A stretch of DNA of 40,725 bases from positions 1-40,725 of the forward strand of contig JAEXOR010000024.1 of the NCBI GenBank assembly GCA_023439185.1, written 5' to 3'. Positions within the stretch are counted from its first letter, which is position 1, and every line of letters starts with the position of its first letter. Positions 7,466-14,976 of this stretch are shown piece after piece. The position numbers and the translations under genes were made by a program. Below the pieces are notes generated by a model. The model had not been told where the DNA came from and searched no databases. It saw only the letters and a list, made by a program, of their open reading frames with translations. This DNA comes from Bacillota bacterium. GTDB lineage: Bacteria; Bacillota; Desulfotomaculia; Desulfotomaculales; Desulfallaceae.

Positions 7466-8854
7466 TTGAAAGCAAAACCAAACGGCAGTGGCATGGAAAA
7501 GCAAATGATCCTGTCGGATAACCTGTGGAAAGTAATGCATACCCTTTCGTGGCCCGCCATCATAGCGATGGTATTATATGGCCTGAACACGGTGTTTGAT
7601 GCGATTTTTGTGGGCATATTTGTCGGCGAAACCGCACTGGCGGGTGTTTCGCTGGCCTATCCGTTATGCCAGATCACCCTCGGCTTCGGTTCTTTAATTG
7701 GTATCGGAGCCGGTTCCGCCCTCAGTATCGCGCTGGGAGCGAAGGATCGGGAGACTCAGCAAAAAATCCTGGGCAACGTGAATTATCTGACGCTGATTAT
7801 TACTATCGCCTATATGTTTCTGGCGCTGTTACTGGCCGGACCCTTGGTCAAAGCAATGGGCGGCGCTGGTGATACATTGGGTATCGGTAAAACGTATTTT
7901 CAAATCACGGTTATCGGCGCTCTGTTTTGGATTTATGGTTTGGCCGGGAACATGATTGTCCGGGCCGAGGGAAAAATGAAAGCGGCTGCGGTGATGATGG
8001 GTCTTGGGCTGGTGATTAATATCATAGCCAATTATATATTAATTGTACTGATGGATATGGGGGTGGCGGGAGCGGCCTGGGGGACCAACCTCGGCATGCT
8101 GGTTTATACGGCGGCCGGTTTGGTGTATTTTGTCCGGGGCAAAGCGTCCTTTGCAACCCGGCCCTTTAAGCTGTTCAGGGATAAAAAGATTACAAAAGAT
8201 ATCTTTTCCATGGGGATGCCGTCTTTAATTATGAACGTCATGAGCCTGGTGCAGGCGGTGGTGGTCTTTAACGCTCTGTCCAGGTACGGGACCACCTATG
8301 ACGTGGCTCTTTTCGGCGCTATTTTCAGGATTTTTACCTTATTGCTGACGCCCATATTCGGCATCATGCGGGCCTTGCAGCCGGTTATCGGCATCAACTA
8401 CGGGGCCGGGAACTATCTGCGCGTGATCGGCAGCTTTAAGGTGTTTACGGCGGGCAGCACATTGATTATGCTGCCCTTCTGGGCCATCACCATGATCGTG
8501 CCTGAAGCCGTACTGGGCTTGATGTTCCCCGACCGGGCATTTGACGCCGCCAGCCTGTTGTACTTCAGGACTTATATGGCGCTGCTGCCTGTTTTGCCGG
8601 TTATATTCATGATGATGACCTTTTACCCGGCCATTAACAAAGGTAAGCCGGCGGCAGTGATCGGCATTGCCCGGCAGCTGATTTTTTATGTGCCCGTGAT
8701 GCTGATCCTGCCAAAGTACTTTGGCATCCAGTGGGTGTATTACGGCTCTTTCCTGATTGATGTGACGATCACGGTTTGGGTTTTGGCTCTGGTGAAAAAA
8801 GAGTTCGCTATTCTCAGAGGCCGGCGGGAAAAGGTGCCGGTAGCGCTGCATTAA
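7466..8854 (+). CDS. MATE family efflux transporter
   Basis: This 462-residue protein has about twelve membrane helices in two homologous halves, as expected for MATE (NorM/DinF-type) cation-coupled exporters. Typical stretches are LSWPAIIAMVLYGLNTVFD near 28, the first-half end AEGKMKAAAVMMGLGLVIN near 168, and GIMRALQPVIGINYGAGN near 300. The TTG start is supported by AAGGAG at 7452-7457; an ATG nine codons in has no good binding site. The shared operator suggests induction together with the ABC pair and ECF importer, so it may expel the compound those systems handle, or a related toxic product. Substrate unknown. Confidence 0.88.
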   Translation: MKAKPNGSGMEKQMILSDNLWKVMHTLSWPAIIAMVLYGLNTVFDAIFVGIFVGETALAGVSLAYPLCQITLGFGSLIGIGAGSALSIALGAKDRETQQKILGNVNYLTLIITIAYMFLALLLAGPLVKAMGGAGDTLGIGKTYFQITVIGALFWIYGLAGNMIVRAEGKMKAAAVMMGLGLVINIIANYILIVLMDMGVAGAAWGTNLGMLVYTAAGLVYFVRGKASFATRPFKLFRDKKITKDIFSMGMPSLIMNVMSLVQAVVVFNALSRYGTTYDVALFGAIFRIFTLLLTPIFGIMRALQPVIGINYGAGNYLRVIGSFKVFTAGSTLIMLPFWAITMIVPEAVLGLMFPDRAFDAASLLYFRTYMALLPVLPVIFMMMTFYPAINKGKPAAVIGIARQLIFYVPVMLILPKYFGIQWVYYGSFLIDVTITVWVLALVKKEFAILRGRREKVPVALH

Positions 8855-8966
8855 CATTTTTAGAGGTACTGGAGAATTAAAATATAAATACTAAACAAAC
8901 AATCAGATAACGATATACACATTTTATACTCTTTAAAAATAAACCTGTTTAAGGAGGCGTTTGATA

Positions 8967-9983
8967 ATGGATTTACCCGCGGTGGACATCAGTTTCGGCA
9001 ACCTGTACGACATGCTGGTGGGGCAGGTGCGTGCAAAGCTGCTGCATACGGCTGTGGAATGGAAAGTTTTCAACCACCTGACTGAAGCCAAGCCGGCCCC
9101 CGAGGTGGCCCGGCTCATCGGCGGGGACCCGGGCAACACGCGTTTTTTTCTGGACGGTTTGGCGGCGTGCGGGCTTTTGGAAAAGAAAAACGGCCTGTAT
9201 AAAAACAGCTGCCAAGCCGGGGTTTTTTTGGTGGAAGGCCGCCCCACCTACCTGGGAGAGTTCTTAATGCAGAATATCCATCAACTGTTCGGGACCGTGC
9301 AAGAACTGCCCGGGCTGATTAAAGACGGGCCGCCGCCGCAGTCCACCCGGGATGACATGGATTCCGGGGCGAGGTGGGCCAGGGCGGCGGTGTATAACGC
9401 CAACTACGAAAGGGCGGGAGTGGCTCAATATCTGGCCGAGGTGATTGCCCAACTGCCGGAATTTGATCAAATGCAAAAAATGCTTGACCTGGGCGGCGGA
9501 CCGGGGATTATCGGCATGGCCATTGTGGATAAGCATCCGACCATGAAGGGGGTTGTTTTTGATCAGCCCGAGGTGATCAAGGTAAGTCAAGCCTTTATCA
9601 AGGAATATGAGATGGAAGACCGGATGGAGGTCATGGGGGGTAACTACTGCACCGATTCCATCGGGGCAAATTACGATTTGGTTCTGGCCAAGGCAACGCT
9701 TAATTTTGCCAAGGATAATATTGATCCCATAATAGAGAAAATCTATGCCGCGCTTAATCCGGGCGGGGTATGTGTTGTGGTTACCGATGGCTTGACTGAT
9801 GAAGAGACCAAGCCGGAACTTATGGTCCTGGGCTGGCTGCCCATGGCTATGGCCGGTTACGACATGGCCTTTGAACAAGGATTTGTCGCTGACTCCATGC
9901 TCCGGGCCGGTTTTAAATCAGTGCGCGGCACCGTCCTGGATTTGCCCATGGGGCCCATGGATATGGAGGTTGCCCGCAAGTAG
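8967..9983 (+). CDS. SAM-dependent O-methyltransferase-like protein with atypical catalytic site
   Basis: This 338-residue protein has an N-terminal winged-helix dimerisation domain (about 10-95) and a C-terminal Rossmann methyltransferase domain. The SAM-binding motif LDLGGGPGIIGMAI lies near 173, followed by the acidic DQPEVIK. The fold matches the acetylserotonin/hydroxyneurosporene O-methyltransferase family. In that family a catalytic His sits in a motif like LHxWxD; here the aligned stretch reads ATLNFAKD, so the His appears to be Asn. The reaction may therefore differ (another acceptor, or no methyl transfer). The ATG at 8967 follows AAGGAGG at 8951-8957. It lies 112 bp after the MATE gene with no clear terminator between, so it could join that regulon. 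It converges with the next gene. Confidence 0.75.
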   Translation: MDLPAVDISFGNLYDMLVGQVRAKLLHTAVEWKVFNHLTEAKPAPEVARLIGGDPGNTRFFLDGLAACGLLEKKNGLYKNSCQAGVFLVEGRPTYLGEFLMQNIHQLFGTVQELPGLIKDGPPPQSTRDDMDSGARWARAAVYNANYERAGVAQYLAEVIAQLPEFDQMQKMLDLGGGPGIIGMAIVDKHPTMKGVVFDQPEVIKVSQAFIKEYEMEDRMEVMGGNYCTDSIGANYDLVLAKATLNFAKDNIDPIIEKIYAALNPGGVCVVVTDGLTDEETKPELMVLGWLPMAMAGYDMAFEQGFVADSMLRAGFKSVRGTVLDLPMGPMDMEVARK

Positions 9984-10006
9984 GTAAAAAGGGGCAAATG
10001 ATTTAC

Positions 10007-11179
10007 TTATTGCCGGTAAAAATGGTCCGCGTGGGGAGGCTTCTGGGAGGTTCCCAGCAACATACCGGCTGTGATCGCGGTAATGGGAACGGCCAGAATC
10101 AAACCGACGCTGCCGGCCAGCGCCCGGACCACCTCGGTGGCAATCAGGTCCAGGTTCAGCATTTTGAGCATGGGCATGTCATAGGCCATGAATACGAGCA
10201 TCAGGGGTATGGCGCCGCCGGTATAAGCCAGGATCAGCGTGTTGGCCATGGTGCCCATGATGTCGCGGCCCACGTTCATGCCAGCTCTGATTAATTGGCT
10301 TGACTTGAGCAGGGGGTTGGCTCTTTTAATTTCCTCCACCGCCGAGGCGATGGACATGCCGACATCCATAACCGCGCCCAGCGCGCCGATGATCATGCCG
10401 GCGAACAGTATTCCTTTATAATTAAAGCTTACCTGTTGCGGAATATATAGCAGCATTTGCATTTCCTCGTCACTGAACCCGGTTAATTCGGCGGCGGTTC
10501 CGACCACAAAAGCCAGCAGTCCCGCCACCAAAACCCCGCCGGTGGTGCCGATGATCGCCGCCATGGTTTTTGTGGATAAGCCGCCGATGATGATCAGGGT
10601 GATGGCCGTCACCACGGCAGATATCAGAACAGTTGTTAATATGGGATGATAACCCTTGAATATTAATGGTAATAAAACCAAAAATATGGCGCATCCGGTA
10701 ATGGCCAGGGAGATGATGGACTTAATCCCCTGCCGCCCACCGATGACAGCCAGAAGCAACATAAAGAAGAGCGCCAGGTACAATAATTTTTTATCCCGGG
10801 CGTAATCCGCTATGTATGCGTTGCCGATAGCATCTCCGTCGGGCTCAATATACAAGATCACTTCATCCCCGGGAGTTACTGCAATATCATACCCGGGGTG
10901 GTCCATCATCACGTGGGGCACGATCAGCACCTGTCCGGTATGCTTGCCTCCGGTAACCCTCACGGAAACCAACTGGTCCTTCTCCGTCTCACCAAGTCCA
11001 ACCGTCGCTTCTCTTTCCCCCTGGTCTTTGACTTCAATAACCTTGGCTCTGGCGTAATAATGCTGATCGGTCCAGGTGTCCTCTGTTCCGGCCTGCTGGG
11101 CAAAGGCAAAGGTATTGAAGGTGAATAGTATGGCCAGCATGACGGCGCAGCATACAGTCCGGCCAACATATCCGCACAT
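10007..11179 (-). CDS. YibE/F family membrane protein
   Basis: This 390-residue protein has an N-terminal signal-like helix, an extracytoplasmic beta-rich part (about 30-120, containing YYARAKVIEV), then about seven membrane helices. Stretches such as IIGALGAVMDVGMSIASAVEE and RDIMGTMANTLILAYTGGAIP are characteristic of the YibE/F family, whose function is not established. It reads against its neighbours and ends 23 bp from the methyltransferase end, with no room for a separate terminator. An inverted repeat at 11207-11236 lies upstream of its start. Confidence 0.85.
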   Translation of the reverse strand: MCGYVGRTVCCAVMLAILFTFNTFAFAQQAGTEDTWTDQHYYARAKVIEVKDQGEREATVGLGETEKDQLVSVRVTGGKHTGQVLIVPHVMMDHPGYDIAVTPGDEVILYIEPDGDAIGNAYIADYARDKKLLYLALFFMLLLAVIGGRQGIKSIISLAITGCAIFLVLLPLIFKGYHPILTTVLISAVVTAITLIIIGGLSTKTMAAIIGTTGGVLVAGLLAFVVGTAAELTGFSDEEMQMLLYIPQQVSFNYKGILFAGMIIGALGAVMDVGMSIASAVEEIKRANPLLKSSQLIRAGMNVGRDIMGTMANTLILAYTGGAIPLMLVFMAYDMPMLKMLNLDLIATEVVRALAGSVGLILAVPITAITAGMLLGTSQKPPHADHFYRQ

Positions 11180-11206
11180 TGAAAAAACCCCGTTTCAGGC
11201 ATTGAT

Positions 11207-11236
11207 TAAATAATTTAAATCATGTTCAATTATTTA
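11207..11236. promoter_or_regulatory. Inverted repeat upstream of the YibE/F gene
   Basis: TAAATAATT (11207-11215) and AATTATTTA (11228-11236) form perfect 9-bp arms around a 12-nt spacer in an AT-rich region 28-57 bp upstream of the minus-strand start. It could be an operator or simply an AT-rich promoter region. The rest of the gap from 11180 to 11434 holds only the hairpin listed next. Confidence 0.35.
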
Positions 11237-11325
11237 GCAGGATGGCCTGATTTGTCAATAGCAATATGGAATTTAATGTAAATAAAAGAAATGATCCTTA
11301 TGGGGTTTCGTGCCGAAAGAGAGCG

Positions 11326-11353
11326 GCCCCCGATTCGGGTTGTCCGCGGGGGC
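11326..11353. terminator. GC-rich hairpin, possible terminator
   Basis: GCCCCCG (11326-11332) pairs with CGGGGGC (11347-11353); TTT follows on the plus strand and a pyrimidine-rich stretch on the minus strand. It lies about 80 bp past the end of the small minus-strand gene and could stop its transcript. The weak T-runs keep confidence low. Confidence 0.35.
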
Positions 11354-11434
11354 TTTAATGGCAATGCCGGAGAGTAAAACCAGTTGGCGACGGTAAATGA
11401 TTAAGGGGGAAGAGCGGCATGTCAGCCGGATGAT

Positions 11435-11650
11435 TCAGGATGCGGTTAATATAGAGGCGGAAATGCCGCCGGGCCAGGCCCGGTACAGGGGTTCTGCGGG
11501 CAGTATGATATAGGAAACAATCATTACGTGTCTTTCGCCGATGGTGCCTGATTTATAATGACAGATGGTGGGCTGCTCCGCATCCAGCCAGTCTTTCAGT
11601 TCCCGCCGGAGATTAATCGGATCTTTTGCAATAAAGATTCGGTTAAGCAT
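11435..11650 (-). CDS. Small hypothetical protein, 71 residues
   Basis: I do not recognise this family. The gene is supported by a near-perfect ribosome binding site, AGGAGGTGAT (11654-11663 on the complement), correctly spaced before the ATG. The protein begins MLNRIFIAKDPINLRRELKD and looks soluble and mixed alpha/beta, with no signal peptide or cysteine cluster and one Cys-His pair (ICHYKSG). It stands alone between the YibE/F gene and the divergent MarR unit. Confidence 0.6.
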   Translation of the reverse strand: MLNRIFIAKDPINLRRELKDWLDAEQPTICHYKSGTIGERHVMIVSYIILPAEPLYRAWPGGISASILTAS

Positions 11651-11797
11651 GCCATCACCTCCTAATTTTTCTTGTATTTATCATACAGGTTTAACCATGG
11701 GCCGGTACAGGGCGGATATTCCCAGATGACGTAGGACTTAGGACTTAGTTTCCAAGCGCCGGGTACACCCACCCGGTTTTTTTGATCTTAAAAAAGA

Positions 11798-11864
11798 TTT
11801 GATTGTCAAACTAACTTGGGTGTGCTATCATATTAATTGAATTTCAAATAGTTTAAATTTCAAA
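11798..11864 (+). promoter_or_regulatory. Promoter with three palindromic MarR-type operators
   Basis: The promoter is TTGTCA (11803-11808), a 17-bp spacer, then TATCAT (11826-11831) with an extended TGC. Three related palindromes overlap or follow it: TTTGATTGTCAAA (11798-11810, covering the -35), TTGAATTTCAA (11837-11847, a perfect 5-1-5) and TTTAAATTTCAAA (11852-11864). TTTGA/TCAAA half-sites are typical of MarR-family operators. The simplest reading is autorepression of the MarR gene and its ATPase. Between 11651 and 11797 I see only a short direct repeat of TAGGACT near 11730. Confidence 0.68.
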
Positions 11865-11891
11865 CAATATTATAATCAAAGGAGTGTGGCT

Positions 11892-12311
11892 ATGAAGTAT
11901 CTCGCCGAAATGACTAATGAGCTGCTGCTTTTTTTTAACGGCTTTTCCTCCTGGGAAAGCTCGGTAATACGCAGCAGCGACTTGAAGGTTTCCGAGGCCC
12001 ACGCCATTGAAGTGCTGGGCCAGCACGGAAAAATGAATATGAAAAGCCTGGCGCAAAAGTTGGGCGTAACCACCGGAACCACCACGGTAACGGTGGACAG
12101 GCTGGAGAAAAAAGACTATGCCAGGCGGGAGTCAAGCACGGAAGACAGGCGGGTCAACCTGATTGTGTTAACGGACAAGGGTATGAAAGCCTATGAGGAA
12201 CACCACCAATACCATCTGCAGTTAACCGAACAAATGCTTTCCGTCCTTTCCGATACTGAAATAGAACAGTTGCTTAACGCGCTTAAAAAAATTAACGCTG
12301 AAACCTTTTAA
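11892..12311 (+). CDS. MarR family transcriptional regulator
   Basis: This 139-residue winged-helix protein has the MarR architecture: N-terminal dimerisation helix, then HGKMNMKSLAQKLGVTTGT as helix-turn-helix near 48-66, the TVDRLEKKDYARRESSTEDRR wing region near 70-90 (with the family's DxR), and a C-terminal dimerisation helix. The ATG at 11892 follows AAAGGAG; a GTG two codons upstream is too close to that site. The ATPase follows after 29 nt, so this is probably its regulator, perhaps sensing a metal as AdcR and ZitR do. No metal-site residues can be assigned with confidence. Confidence 0.9.
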   Translation: MKYLAEMTNELLLFFNGFSSWESSVIRSSDLKVSEAHAIEVLGQHGKMNMKSLAQKLGVTTGTTTVTVDRLEKKDYARRESSTEDRRVNLIVLTDKGMKAYEEHHQYHLQLTEQMLSVLSDTEIEQLLNALKKINAETF

Positions 12312-12340
12312 TTTACTGGTTTGTGAGAGGAGCTGGCAGC

Positions 12341-14239
12341 ATGATTGGCAGATATACAAACCTGGACCGGTACCGGGAATTATTGCAAATGAAAGAGTTT
12401 TACATGGTTCTGTTCGGCAGTTTACTTATTTTGCTCAGTTACGGGCTGGGGAAAAACGGATACCCGGTCCCGGCGGATATATTAGCTTTACTGGCCCTGG
12501 CAATGCTGGGGGGACCGATTATCTTCGGTGCGGTTAAAGGATTATTGAACCGGGAGCTTAACGTCGACGAACTGGTGAGCCTGGCCATAGTGGCCTCGGT
12601 GCTGATTGGCGAGTACTTGCCGGCGGCAATAGTGGCGCTGATCATGGTTTTGGGCTCATTAATGGAACAATATACGGCACAGAAAGCCCGTTCCGCCATT
12701 GACTCCCTGATTCGGCTCAGTCCCGGCCAGGCCGCGGTGCTCCGGGACGGCGTCGAGATTTCCGTGCCGGTGCGGGAGATCCGGTTGGGTGACCAGGTGG
12801 TCATACGCCCGGGGGAGAAAGTGCCGGTGGATGGTGAGGTTGTTCGCGGCAGCGCTTCCCTGAACCAGGCTTCCCTCACCGGGGAGTCCCTGCCCGTGGA
12901 TAAAACGGTGGGAGATACCGTATACGCCGGCTCCGTCAGCTATTCCGGGATGGTGGTGGTGGAAGCCCGCAAGGTGGGCGAGGATACGACCCTGGGGAAG
13001 CTGATTCAACTGGTCCGGGATGCGGAAAGCCAGAGAGCCCCCATATTAAGAGTTACGGATCGTTATGCCAGATATTTCACCCCCCTGATTATTGCCATTG
13101 GTATTGCGGTATACCTGATTACCGGTGATGCACACCGGGCAATTACGGTGCTGATTGTGGGTTGCCCCTGCGCCTTTATCATTTCGGCCCCCACCGCCAT
13201 TGTGGCGGCATTGGGGAACGCCTCCAGAAACGGTATATTGATTAAAGGCGGCGCTTTGCTGGAAGAGGTGGCCCGGATTGATACCCTTGTTTTTGACAAG
13301 ACCGGCACTTTGACCACCGGTAATCCCGTGGTGGCCGGAATTACCACTTTAAACGGGGCCACGGAGGAATATGTCTTGGCCATGGCGGCAGCGGCGGAAA
13401 AATACTCCGAGCATCCTTTGGCCCGGGCTGTTCTGGAGGCTATGGGGCAAAGGGGGTTGGCGGCAGCCGAACCGGAAGCTTTCCAAAATATTCCCGGCCT
13501 GGGGGTCGAGGCGACGGTTGAGGGCAAGAGCATATTTGTGGGCGCCGTAACGCCTGAAGATGGGGTTGCAGACGGCGCGCAATCTGAACCGGGAGTTAAA
13601 ACCCTGCTGGTTAAAGAAAACGGTTTGGCAATCGGGGCCATTTTTATTAAAGACAGCATCCGCGCCGGGGTGGGCGGTTTGATAAAATCTCTGCCCGGGA
13701 CCGGTTTAAAGCGTATTCAGATGCTGACCGGCGACGAATACGGAGTGGCGGCTCACGTTGCCGGGGCAAGCGGAATCCGGGAGTTTTGGGCCGGGCTTTT
13801 GCCCGGGCAAAAGCTTAATCACATTCAAAAGCTGCAGAGATCCGGCCATAAAGTGGCTATGGTTGGCGACGGGATTAACGACGCCCCGGCGCTGGCCGCG
13901 GCGGATATCGGCATTGCCATGGGCGCCATGGGGACGGACGTGGCCATGGAGGCGGCGGATATCGCCCTGATGGAGGATAACCTGGCCAAGCTGCCGTATC
14001 TTTTACAACTGGGCCGGACAACCCTCAGGACCATCAACTTCAATATCGGTTTTGCCGTTGTATTTAACGTGCTGGCCTTAGTGGCGTCTGGAGCGGGGCT
14101 GCTTAATCCGGTAATGGGGGCCGTGGCCCACAATATCGGCTCGGTGCTGGTGGTGTTAAACTCGGCCCGGCTAATTAGGTCCCGGCCCGGGAAGCGGTAT
14201 GCGGCCGCGCCGGCAGTAATGGCGGAATCATATACCTGA
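12341..14239 (+). CDS. P1B-type heavy-metal translocating ATPase
   Basis: This 632-residue protein pumps metal ions out of the cytoplasm. It shows the actuator TGES near 180, the membrane metal-site CPC in VGCPCAFII near 275, the phosphorylation site DKTGT near 319, the soft-metal SEHPL near 357 and GDGINDAP near 508. It has no N-terminal HMA metal-binding domain, and the first membrane helix starts by about residue 25. Cd/Zn pumps of the CadA/ZntA type usually have an Asp in the last helix pair (often HDGG or similar); here the aligned stretch reads AHNIGSVLVVLN, so metal choice is uncertain. The ATG follows AGAGGAG with good spacing; a TTG at 12323 is less likely. It is co-transcribed with marR. 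Confidence 0.88.
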   Translation: MIGRYTNLDRYRELLQMKEFYMVLFGSLLILLSYGLGKNGYPVPADILALLALAMLGGPIIFGAVKGLLNRELNVDELVSLAIVASVLIGEYLPAAIVALIMVLGSLMEQYTAQKARSAIDSLIRLSPGQAAVLRDGVEISVPVREIRLGDQVVIRPGEKVPVDGEVVRGSASLNQASLTGESLPVDKTVGDTVYAGSVSYSGMVVVEARKVGEDTTLGKLIQLVRDAESQRAPILRVTDRYARYFTPLIIAIGIAVYLITGDAHRAITVLIVGCPCAFIISAPTAIVAALGNASRNGILIKGGALLEEVARIDTLVFDKTGTLTTGNPVVAGITTLNGATEEYVLAMAAAAEKYSEHPLARAVLEAMGQRGLAAAEPEAFQNIPGLGVEATVEGKSIFVGAVTPEDGVADGAQSEPGVKTLLVKENGLAIGAIFIKDSIRAGVGGLIKSLPGTGLKRIQMLTGDEYGVAAHVAGASGIREFWAGLLPGQKLNHIQKLQRSGHKVAMVGDGINDAPALAAADIGIAMGAMGTDVAMEAADIALMEDNLAKLPYLLQLGRTTLRTINFNIGFAVVFNVLALVASGAGLLNPVMGAVAHNIGSVLVVLNSARLIRSRPGKRYAAAPAVMAESYT

Positions 14240-14273
14240 GGCTGCCGCCCCGGGTCAAGTTTGCCTGATGTTG

Positions 14274-14302
14274 TTGATTTTAGATTATTTTGCTGCTATT
14301 AT
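14274..14302 (+). promoter_or_regulatory. Promoter of the first cobalamin riboswitch
   Basis: TTGATT (14274-14279), a 17-bp spacer and TATTAT (14297-14302) with extended TGC. Transcription would begin near 14309, about 34 nt before the aptamer. The preceding 30 bases after the ATPase show no terminator. Confidence 0.65.
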
Positions 14303-14342
14303 ATTCTTGATTCAAGTTACTAAAGATACCAATTCGGAAGCA

Positions 14343-14540
14343 AAACAGGTTTGAACAGACGAGTTTCTGTTTGATTAAAAGGGAAGTCGGGTGTAAATCC
14401 CGCGCGGTCCCGCCGCTGTAATAGGAGAGCCCTGTACCTGAATGCCACTGTCCGGCGCTCAATGTTTTATTATTCAATTGAGTGCCGGACGGGAAGGCGG
14501 TGCAGGGTGATGACCCTAGAGCCAGAAGACCTGCCTGTTT
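14343..14540 (+). ncRNA. Cobalamin riboswitch 1
   Basis: The hallmark B12-box pieces are in order: the GGGAAGTCGGGTGTAAATCC stretch, GCCGCTGTAA, GCCACTGTCC paired with GGACGGGAAGGC across a stem, and the 3' CCAGAAGACCTGCC. P1 closes with AAACAGG (14343-14349) and CCTGTTT (14534-14540). No intrinsic terminator lies directly downstream. A small hairpin can form around GGGAG at 14561-14565 (TCTA with TAGA), so control may be at translation of the next small gene. Cobalamin binding should lower expression. Confidence 0.93.
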
Positions 14541-14572
14541 TTAACACTATTAAACTCTACGGGAGATAGAGG

Positions 14573-14728
14573 GTGTTTCGGGCAGTGAAGGAAGTCAAGC
14601 AACTGACCGTCAGGGAAGCGAACCTTATTCGTCTGATCAGGGATATCGAACACGGTGAATTGAGAATTATTATCCAGGAAGGACAGCCCGTCAGGGTGGA
14701 GGAAATTAAAAAATCAATTAAATTATAA
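14573..14728 (+). CDS. Small DUF2292/YezD-like protein, 51 residues
   Basis: The reading frame starts with GTG behind GGGAG (14561-14565) and ends at TAA 14726-14728. The protein core LIRDIEHGELRIIIQEGQPV and the end EEIKKSIKL match the DUF2292 (YezD) pattern, a family of unknown function with a two-strand motif. A second homologue at 22953 also follows a cobalamin riboswitch. A GTG at 14585 is an alternative start. The gene lies 32 nt from the aptamer and is probably its direct target. Hypotheses are a small adaptor or RNA-binding peptide; nothing in the sequence settles this. Confidence 0.72.
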   Translation: MFRAVKEVKQLTVREANLIRLIRDIEHGELRIIIQEGQPVRVEEIKKSIKL

Positions 14729-14861
14729 GCTAACATAGGTGCTATCGAACATTCAAACCAGATCGGCAGGTCTGAAATGGGCGGATCATTGCAATTATTC
14801 TAAATAAATGGTAGCATTATAAAGTAAAAGTAAATAGTTCCAAGAGGTATGTTAAAAGAGG

Positions 14862-14915
14862 GCTGACCGGAAAACCGGAGGCACTTTTCCACAACAAGGG
14901 AAAAGTGCCTTTTTT
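14862..14915 (+). terminator. Conserved CCGG-AAAA-CCGG element plus intrinsic terminator, copy 1
   Basis: A mini-hairpin CCGG-AAAA-CCGG (14867-14878) runs directly into an 11-bp terminator stem (14880-14890 with 14899-14909) followed by six T. A 21-base block starting GCTGACC is identical at 22464, also followed by a terminator. AT-rich sequence about 40-50 bp upstream is similar at both sites and may be a promoter. This could end the riboswitch-1 transcript or act as a leader for the barrel gene downstream; I do not match it to a known riboswitch class. The stretch 14729-14861 shows no gene. Confidence 0.65.
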
Positions 14916-14976
14916 GATCCGGGGGGCAAAATGTTTCTGTTTGACAGGGTAGTGCTATATAAGGGGGTTACATTTA

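Noticed and set aside
14862..14915. Assignment of the CCGG-AAAA-CCGG element to a known riboswitch (c-di-GMP, preQ1, NiCo or others)
   Set aside because: The core is too short and lacks the conserved bases of those classes; left as an unassigned element.
14941..14961. TTGACA followed by TATATA as promoter of the barrel gene
   Set aside because: The spacing is only 9 bp and the start would fall on the ribosome site. The true promoter is probably further upstream.
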